In this document: positions 1-8,700 of the stretch, piece by piece
Position numbering within the stretch: the stretch's first letter is position 1
Layout of the letters: every line of letters starts with the position of its first letter
From: Brachionus plicatilis
Lineage: Eukaryota; Rotifera; Eurotatoria; Ploima; Brachionidae
Length of the DNA stretch: 30,071 bases
Assembly (NCBI GenBank): GCA_010279815.1
Contig: QEOQ01000426.1
Span: 868,081 to 898,151, forward strand
Direction of reading: 5' to 3'
Program-made: the position numbers and the translations under genes
The notes under the pieces: model-generated
The model's database searches: none
The model's input: only the letters and a program-made list of their open reading frames with translations
What the model was told of the DNA's origin: nothing

Positions 1-811
1 AAGAGTTGAAGAAAGGAATAGTCGAGAAAGAGTTGAAGTATAGTTGAGGAAGAGTCGAAGAACAAAATGCGTACAAGTTAGCTTTAATTTATACTATACA
101 AGAAAAATAGTGGGCGATAAATGGCTAGTATTGTTGAAGGAGATAAGTATGGGTCCATATTTTATTTAAAAACTTAAGGCCCGTGTTTTAGTTATAACCT
201 GGAACAGTCCCTAAATCCTAGAAAATAGCTAGAATAAGTATGATACCCAAGAACAATTCTCCAAAACAGGATTCTTCTGATTTTTACTCTATGTATATGA
301 CAAGTTGTCTCGAAAAGTTACTTGAACATATTTTTTTACTAAGAAATACAATTTTCCTAAGAGAAACACAAACTGGATATAAGAAATTCGAATTTGCACA
401 AGAAAAAATTTCTTATAAACGAAAAGTTTGTTTTGGTGTAAGAAACTGTTGAAGGATGAATAAGGAAGTTGTGAGAAACCGTTTTTTATCTAGACCTTTA
501 TCTTAACAATAGAATTTGAATCTTTTTTCTAATAACAGTACTCTGATTGATTGTCTTATCATTTTTACAATTAATAATCGGTTGTTTAAACTCATTCTCG
601 GAAACAAACCTTAAAAAAAATCAAGTCATTCAAAATTCAACAGTTAAACCTATCTTAAAGCTAAACTATGATTCTTCTCCGGAGTTGTGAAGTTCGTTTA
701 AATTCAAAATAACTCGAAAAGCTTTTCTACTATAAGGAATAATTTAGTTATGTAAAAGGCTTAAATTTAAGTAAATTTTCTTAATGCAGAAAATTAAGTC
801 TGCAAAAAACA

Positions 812-1555
812 CTGCGATTTTCTGCATTTTGCAAGCCATCAAAAAGTATTCTAATCAACTTTGCAGAGTTTTTGCAGATATATATTTTCGGATTAAGCAA
901 AGTTGAAGTTTAATTTCATGATCAAATGTAAATTTCAAATCAAAATTTTTGGTTTTTGATTTAAATAAAAAGGTATCTTTTATCAATTTTATAATAATAA
1001 ATGACTATACTTTATTAAATATTATTTGTTTATTCTTTAATTAGATAGAAAATTATATGAACATTTATCTGAAGTAAAAATAAAATCTTAATCAATATTT
1101 TAAATTTTGCAATACAAAAATTAAATTTGTTTCACCGTAATGTATTTTAATTAAATAATAAATATGATTTGAAGTCATAAATAGGATAATTTAATGTGGA
1201 TTTTAAATTTTTCTTTAAAGTTTTCAAAAAAAAGATTTTAGAAGAATCAATAATAGATCAATTAGAAAAATAAAAGTTTTTTTCTCTAATTAAAATAGTA
1301 AAAATCTTATGTTTATTTTAAAAATAATTAAAAAAAAAAGCTGATTTCATCATTTATTTTAGTACTATAATGAATTAGGTTTTAATCATTTGATCATGAT
1401 CTTGAACTCCGAGTTTTCCTTCACAACCCCAATAAATCAGTAAAATTCTTAATATTTAAACAGCCTTCCTTAATCCTAAAATAAATGTCTGCAAAAATTC
1501 TGCAAAGTTGATAAGAATACTTTTTGATGGCTTGCAAAATGCAGAAAATTGCAGA
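812..1555. repeat. Foldback element with ~68-bp inverted arms
   Basis: The arms at about 812-880 and 1488-1555 are inverted copies with only a few mismatches; both include TTTTCTGCATTTTGCAAGCC and AAAAAGTATTCT. They enclose about 600 bp that shares a diverged sequence (995-1420) with 26620-27040. This is a candidate non-autonomous DNA transposon or foldback element. No clear target duplication was found at the ends. Confidence 0.65.
995..1420 (+). repeat. Dispersed repeat family 1, copy 1
   Basis: Aligns by eye over most of its length with 26620-27040. Shared blocks include AAATTATATGAA, TTTATCTGAAGTAAAAAT, TAATCAATATTTT, GTAATATATTTTAATT (or close) and the AATTAGAAAAA segment. It is diverged, with indels. 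In copy 2 it directly follows a decayed ORF tail, so it may be the 3' untranslated part of a mobile element. Confidence 0.55.
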
Positions 1556-2049
1556 GTATTAAAAAAGAATTTCAAAATTCCTTCCCCTTCAACAATATGC
1601 ACTAAAAAAATTTTTTATTTTTTAATAGAATTAATGCAGAGGAAAATTTTCGGTTTAGTCATACTTTGTTAAATCGGATTGTAAAATCTGCAAAAGTCTG
1701 CAAAAAATTTTCCACTTAAAATAGCATTATTTCGACGGTGTGCACTCTGCAATGTGCATTTTTATATTGCAGATTTTTTTAAAATTTAACATAGTATGTT
1801 AAATCCAAAAATGTATCTTTGCATTATTTCTTTTAAGAAATAAAAATTTATTTTAATAGTTTAACTTTGATTTGATCACTTAGAGCTTCAAAAATTGATC
1901 AAGTTGCCAATATCTCTATTTTTTTCATGAACTCTCATTTATTTAAACGTAAGCTGTCACTCTATTATTTAAATTTATTTAATTTAATTAAGTGACAGTT
2001 TATTCTTTTTGATTTTTATTTTTTTACTTAATATTTAACTTTATTATGA

Positions 2050-2100
2050 ATTTTGAATGTTTTTTTTAATCTAAAGAAGCTTTAGCTCGTCACAGATAAC
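2050..2100 (-). repeat. Short dispersed repeat family 2, copy 1
   Basis: Shares GAGCTAAAGCT followed by CTTY(A/C)GATTA and a run of A (minus orientation) with 3435-3490, with looser similarity continuing on both sides. The A-rich end in both copies suggests the 3' tail of a retroposed element. Both copies lie in APC1 introns. Confidence 0.4.
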
Positions 2101-2139
2101 AAAAAAAAATTAAATGAAAAATAAAATTTTAAGGATTAC

Positions 2140-2743
2140 TTTGAGGCGGCCAGACCGATTAAAATGGCAATGTTGGTAAGATCGTGTCTGCGAGTGAGAG
2201 CGTCGTGGATGTTTAGCATGCTGAAGCTAGCGAGATGACCAGTGAGACCAAGGCCGTACAAAAATCCGGCTTGTTCGTTAGTGAGTTCGAAATTTTTTGC
2301 CAAATGTGACTTTATCCACGAGCTGCTGAGGTCTTTGGCTTGAGCGTTGATGGTGAGACCGGCGGCAACTCCGTTGTGAAACAAAGGCCAATTGGTCATG
2401 TTAGCTGGCACTTCGACTCGAGTTAAATCTATTGTGGTCTTTTTTGTAAGACTTTTTCCTTTAAGATTTAGTTCGGGAACTAAAATTGGCTCAGTGGGAA
2501 TCGGATTTACAGTATGCAAGGTAAATATGCCCCGACCTATTGGAAGAGCCATTGTTCGTACACAAATGCATGACAGAAATTTTTCTTCTTCTTCCAAAAA
2601 ATCATGATCACTTACATCAGGTCCCTGGTTTAGTTTGATTTGTATGGGTCGAGTTGTTTGCAAACATGTTCTAAGCTCTTTGATCCGCAAATCTTCGTTA
2701 AAACGACACTTCAGTGTCTCAAGATTTACCATATGTTCCATGC
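2140..2743 (-). CDS. ANAPC1: APC1 exon 6 (start of PC repeats)
   Basis: Begins after acceptor TTTTACAG with GC completing a Gly codon, then MEHMVNLETLKCRFNEDLRI. It contains ALPIGRGIFTL, NPIPTEPILVPELNLKG, VPANMTNWPLFHNGVAAGL and NEQAGFLYGLGLTGHL, followed by TNIAILIGLAAS, all strongly conserved in APC1. The exon ends at the donor AA|GTAATC (2139), phase 2; a stop codon two bases later is in the intron. The next exon should start with residues like LGTMD but is not in the window. Confidence 0.93.
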
Positions 2744-5700
2744 CTGTAAAACAATTTTAGCATTTAGAAATAATTATATTTTTATTTTAAAACATTTACA
2801 ATTAATAAACAAATACAATTAATAAACTTTTTATCAATATTTATCGTAAATATTGATAAAAACCTACCTTACTATTTCTTCTTTTTTTCCTGAATCATCA
2901 AATATTTAAAAATATGTATTCTGTTACTCTCTATCAAAATTTATCTAATTTTAATTTTAATATTTATTAGTGTTGGCCGGCGGCCAAAAATTTGGACTGC
3001 TGAGTTGGCCGGCCAAAACATAGACGGACGACCAAATGTACGGCCACTTTGGCGGCCAAAAATTTGGACAGCGAAAATATTTTTAAAAATATTCGGCATT
3101 TTCTATTAAAAAAAAATTTTTGCCAATTTTCTTACTCTTAAGGAAATTTTTTTCGCTGATATGGTTTGATCGCAAATTTCGTCATCCGTCTTTGATTTAG
3201 CCGGCCAACTTCGCGGTCCAAATTTTTGGCCGCCAGTCTGGCCGCCAAAGTGGCCGTCCGCCTTTATAACCGTCCGTCTAGGCGGTCTTGTTCGCGGTTT
3301 AAAAAATTTTTGTCCGCATCAAAGGCCGTTTGTACGGCTCCCAACACTAATATTTATCTAATTTTTAACTTATATTATTTTAACTTCATTTTTTTCTAAT
3401 TTTTTATTTTTATTTTATTTTATTTAACTTTATTTTAATTTATATTTTTTTTTTTTCTAATCTGAAGGAGCTTTAGCTCGGTACAGTTATACAAATAAAT
3501 AAAAGAACAATCTAATGATTAATTTGCTTAAAGACTATGTTGGGGCTTTCATTGAGTGCTCCAGAAAAAAAGAACAAAAAACTCCTTCTTCACTTTACCA
3601 ATGGAAAAGTGACTTCACTCACTTCATCGATCTAAAAGAAGTGTTCATGAACCGCTTGCACAGACACCAACACTACTCTAGATCGATGACAAATTAAAAC
3701 TATGACAGTTTAGGTCTGAACCGTAGAATTGTAGCTACAATTGAAGAAAAAAAAAATACCATCTTCGTCATCTTTTTTGATATTTTGGTTCACATTAAGA
3801 CATAGATTTAGTTCGGATTGATTTGGTCTAACAAAATTCTTATTCAAAGCGGCGCTCACAAGTTTTGATTGATTGTAGACGTGTAGCTCTTCATTTTCTG
3901 AATCATTGTTGGACTCATTTTGTTTGTTCAATGCGTCCGAGTTGCTTTTCAAAATAGCCAAATCATTGCGTCCGATTAGATCAAAGGCAAAAGACGGCCA
4001 AGTAAAGCAAGCATTGTCACGTGACCATTTAATGGACTCCAAAATAGGAAACAAAACAAATAGCGGATAATCGTAGATTTCGTTCAGTGAACAAAGGCCC
4101 ATTTCTAAACACTTGGAAAATATGTTCTCCCACAAATTGGCTTGGCCGTGAACAAATTTAAACTTTAAATTGTAGCCAGGATAGGGATGCGGCTCGTGCT
4201 GATTGCTCGGCTGAAAGCCCGAAAAGTTAATCTTAAAAAAACACTGATCAATAAATTCCTCATAGTCCAGAGTGTCCTTTTCGTTATGGCACAAGTTGAT
4301 GATACCAAAAATTTTGATTGTTCTCACAATTCGCTTGGTCACCGACTCAATGACCGGAAACGGTTGACTGACCGATTTTTGCGTCAAAAAATCAGACAAA
4401 AATTTGATCAAACTGGGCGGTTCTTGCTGAATCAAGTAGCCGACCGAACTTTTGCTCGCGGCTGTCTGTGTCACCAAAACACTTGGACCCTTTTTGTACT
4501 TAAAACACAGCAGATTTGGACAGTCCATTTCGTAGTAGCTCATGTACAGACCGAGACCGATTTCGCTAGCCAGAACATACAAAACTTGGACCAAGTCTTC
4601 ATAGTATTGGCTCAGCGAACGATACAGCTTGACTTCTTCATAAATCAAGTGCAGAGTGTAGAGAATATTTTTGATGTATGAGTAGAGGATGCCGCCCGAG
4701 CCACCAGAGCCAGTCGAAGCGGGATAAGCGGCGCTCAGAGTCGAGCTTATAGACCTTTTTTGCCGTGAAAATTGGGACGCGGGAGTCTTTAGATTTTCAG
4801 TTGATGGCCTGCTGGGCGTTTGTGTCTGTTCTGTGTCCACATCACTAGGCCTAATGTCAAACTCGTTGAGATTTTTTTCCGATTGCATGAACTTTTGAAA
4901 GAGAGGGTCGCTGAGCATAAACTGCCAGTCTTCATCACACGCTTCGTCCATGCTGCACTTGGCCCGCTTGGACTGCTCATCGCACTCACCCATTTGGTCA
5001 ATGGGGCCGCTCTCGGCACGTCTAGGCTTGTTTATGCTCAAAAAGGGGATGTCTTGTTCAATTTTGTTCATGTCAAAGCAGCCGCATAGATTGAGAATCA
5101 AGTAGAGAAAGAGGCTCAATTGATTTTTGATCGATTCGCCCATGTTGAAGCGATGTATGGACCATTGTTGGACTATTTCGTAGTAAAGGTCTTTGTTGAG
5201 AGTGTGCTTGAATCCTTCTAGGCAAAGATTGACAAGTTTGCAGCTAGACGGCTCGGCCAGGTTTACTCTTAGTAGGCGATTGTCGCTTAGTCTTACATTG
5301 AAGTGGGAGCCTGTCGGGTCCAGCAGCGCTTTGTACTCGTGTTGTTGATGCAGAACTTTGCCCACTGACGAGCTTAGCATTTTGGACGGCACACTGGAGC
5401 AGTTTTTGGGCGTTTTGAACACATGACTACTGGACTCGTCAATGCTAGTTTGTAGTATTTCGTTAGACGACACATTTGGCTGAAAAAAAGATGGTTTTGA
5501 GAACAGCTTTGATTTAATGGGTGTTATGATCGGACTTTGAAAAAGTTCACTTTTTTTCATGTGACTAAACGGATTTGACCAAATAATGTTGTGTAATTGA
5601 AGTTTGCATAGCTTGGTCATGCCTGAGTACACAAAAAGACTGCCTTGGCTGTCTATAATGACCATAAGATTTCGGTCATTGACAAATACTGCATCGCGAG

Positions 5701-8700
5701 CGGCTATATAGCTCAATTGGTTAGTGGTGGCGACTGTGTCATTTTCTTGGCAATGTTCAATTTTAAGACACCTCAATTGACACTTGGCTGGCATCAAGTA
5801 GCAAACAAATTTTTGATTGTACAAATCTTGAATTTGAAAAAATTTAGTAGCCTTCTCGTTCATTGAAGAATCGCCAGCGACAATTGTTGGCTCGGTCCAA
5901 ATCGACTCAAAACAATAGTCTGGCTGAGATCGTTCGTACAAAGGCTCGTTTGGCACAAAATCACTGTGATTCATTAGGTTAATGGAAGTGTTGTTAAGAA
6001 AAGTAAAATTAAACGATCTTTTTATATTGAGCGGAGTGTTTTGCTGATTGATGTTGAGTGGAGTTCGGAAGTGGGATGAGTGATGGTTGGCTTCTAGCAG
6101 TGGTGTCATTAGATTGTTGGATGAAGGAGGATTTACGCTGAGGCAATTTGCCGAATGACAAATGCTGCCTCGGTGCACTGGCTGATACACACTTGATCTA
6201 CGCACTGTATTTATTGCCGGAGACGATGAACAAGAGGGAGAACGGCTCAGAGTGGCCATTGGACTGAAGTTACGCTGAAAAAAGTGCTGATGTGCCGACA
6301 TTAAATTGGTTGTGGCCGATGTCTGCACTCCGGACTGAACTGTAGTAGTGGTTATTGTACTGGTGGTGGTAGTGGTAACAGTGGTATTTGAACTTGCTAC
6401 CAGTGGTGAGTTGACATTTAATTTGTTATAAAAAGAATAAGTGGAGATTATGGGCGAAACAGAGAGCCTTTTTTTTGACTGATTTACACTCAGGGACAAA
6501 CAGCTGGTATTGGATTCAGGACGTGTTGGCAACGGAGTGACAAGCGAGCTTGTATTTAAATTTTGCGCTTGATGCTGAATAGCATTTGGCTGGGTTGTGT
6601 CCAAAGGCTCATTTTGATGCGCTATTGTACCATTTAATAGATTATTTACGACTTCAGAGTCCTTCAGTTAATTTAAATAATTTATTTATTAAATTGTTTG
6701 ACTTTTGTTAAATTTAATTATAGTAAAATATTACTTCAGATATATTCTCACTAATTCGATAAATAGAATGAACATTGTTTAATACACTAAATACAAGAAC
6801 TAAATTAAGTGGTTCGATTACGTCTACAATTAGTTGTTTTGAATTTTCTCTTAAAAAATAACCTTTGTCTTTCGGACAAAAAATTTAATTAATTTTCAAA
6901 TTTAAATTGTTAATTACTTTCATTTGAAGAGTTTTTGCACAAAATTGGCTTAATTTCATTTAATGGATTGTTTAGAGTGAAAAAAACTTGATTCGAGTGA
7001 TTAGGTCGAAAGTAGGAAGCCGAACCGGAGTCGGCGTACCGTTCAATCAAGATACCATCTGGTATTTTCCAGCAGTTTTTTAGCTTAAAAGGTAATGGTA
7101 CATGGTAGTCAGAACCGTTCGGAGCATACACATGTATTTTTTGGCTCTCGAACACACAGAGACAATCATTGAGCACATTGGTGTCTTAAATGATCAAAAA
7201 TTAATTTTTATTACAAAAAATGGCACAATATCACAAATTCGTAATAGATCAAAATTTGCTTATTGCTAAGTTTTTGATAAAGTGATTAAAAATTTTATTA
7301 ATGGCTTAAATTTTGAAAAATTAAAATAAAAATATTTAAAAAAAAATCGTCTAAAAAATCAACTTTTTTATTCTGTAGAAAATTAACAAAAAAAATTATG
7401 TCTTTCTAAATTGTTTTTTTGTATTTTTGAAATAAAAAAATGGGCTTTTTAATTACTATTTAACAAAAAGATTATTACAAAAAAAATTATAATAATAAAA
7501 TAATTACAAAAAAATATTTTTTTGTAATATAATTTTTTTTTAATTTTAAAAACAAAAAAAAAGGCCCATAATTTTCATCATCGCTATTTTAATTGAAAAA
7601 TATCAAAAAAAAAAATTATCTAACATACAGTGGTGTTTTGATAACAGTATTTTACGAAAAATTACGTAAAATACCGTAAATTAACCAAATTTTACCACAT
7701 TTTACGTAAATTAACGTAAAATCCGAAAAGTGAAAAAGAAATAATTTACGAAAAATTACGTAAATTTTCAGAATTTTGAGATAATTTTGGGTAAAATTAA
7801 AAACGGCCAATTCAAAATTCAAAATTTGTTGAAAAAATGTCTTTTTTTCCAAAAATCAAATATTTAAGACAGTTTTTTTTTTCATAAATTGGTCAAAAAA
7901 ATAGTTATTTTTATATTGTTATAAAAAAAGCTTTCTTAAATTTTTGATTTTTGGAAAAAAAAGACATTTTTTCAAAAAATTTTGAATTTTGAATTGGCCG
8001 TTTTTAATTTTACCAAATTTTACCAAAATTATCTCAAAATCCTGAAAATTTACGTAATTTTTCGTAAATTATTTCTTTTTCACTTTTCGGATTTTACGTT
8101 AATTTACGTAAAATGTGGTAAAATTTGGTTAATTTACGGTATTTTACGTAATTTTTCGTAAAATACTGTTATCAAATCACCACTGTAATAAAATTAAAAA
8201 AAAATTTATTATTTTTCTGAGTTGCATCTAGAACAAAAAATTTCTTCTTTTTGCCATCGGCATGCTGCTAGTTAAGAACAGTTTATTTTCTACATTTTGA
8301 GTATGCTTGCAGTGGCATTTTTAGTTTTAGCTAAACTAATTTACTAATTTGAAGTTCCTGCAACCATTTTTTTACTTTTCATACTATTTTTGTTTTATAA
8401 AATTTTAATTAATTTAGTTGAGTTTTTATTAAAATAGCGGTATCAAAAAAATATTCGCCAAAAACTAACATCTTCTCTGATTTCTGATAATTTGACTTTT
8501 ATAAAATATAAAAGATGAATTTTTTTTTTTAATATTGATTAATATCAATAAGATTTAATTTTATGATTTTATTTGAAATTAAAATTTTTTTTTTACCTGT
8601 GTCAGTCTTAAAGTTGAACCAATTTGAGTCGATTACCAGAGAGTCAAAAGTGAATGTTCTTCTAATACATTTGGAATCGTTGTCCACTCCATAAGATAAA

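Larger units (their letters stand above)
1..2139 (-). other. APC1 intron 6 (incomplete), repeat-rich
   Basis: Downstream of the exon 6 donor on the minus strand, so intronic as far as can be seen. No APC1-like exon is found on the minus strand. It contains a foldback element (812-1555), many TCTGCAAAA motifs on both strands (about 785-1780) and a 50-bp repeat (2050-2100). A small plus-strand ORF near 240-452 has no recognisable content. Confidence 0.6.
2744..3759 (-). other. APC1 intron 5
   Basis: Bounded by the donor G|GTATTT at 3759 and acceptor TTTTACAG at 2744. It holds a 382-bp hAT-like MITE, one copy of the short family 2 repeat and a 60-codon plus-strand ORF of unusually high GC. Confidence 0.85.
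7185..8596 (-). other. APC1 intron 2, with AT-only tract and palindromic MITE
   Basis: Bounded by donor G|GTAAAA at 8596 and acceptor CATTTAAG at 7185. The part 7190-7620 is almost pure A/T with long homopolymers and contains a 26-bp perfect palindrome (7503-7528). 7628-8185 is a palindromic MITE. 8190-8590 shows nothing recognisable. Confidence 0.8.

Noticed and set aside
1..75. Short repeated GAGTTGAAGAA / GAGTCGAAGAA motifs at the left edge.
   Set aside because: Only a few imperfect units are present; it may be the end of a tandem repeat outside the window, but that cannot be judged here.
240..452. A 70-codon plus-strand ORF near the left edge.
   Set aside because: Composition is like the surrounding AT-rich DNA, no recognisable motif, and it lies in what is read as an APC1 intron.
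4187..4681. A 164-codon plus-strand ORF.
   Set aside because: It is entirely antisense to the conserved middle region of APC1 and has no independent features.
7430..7575. A larger foldback element around the 26-bp AT palindrome.
   Set aside because: Apart from the core and the GGGC/GGCCC marks, the pairing is only between A- and T-runs, so it cannot be told from composition.
7652..7852. A 66-codon minus-strand ORF.
   Set aside because: It lies inside one arm of the palindromic MITE and its Phe/Ile/Lys-rich product is what AT-rich DNA gives by chance.
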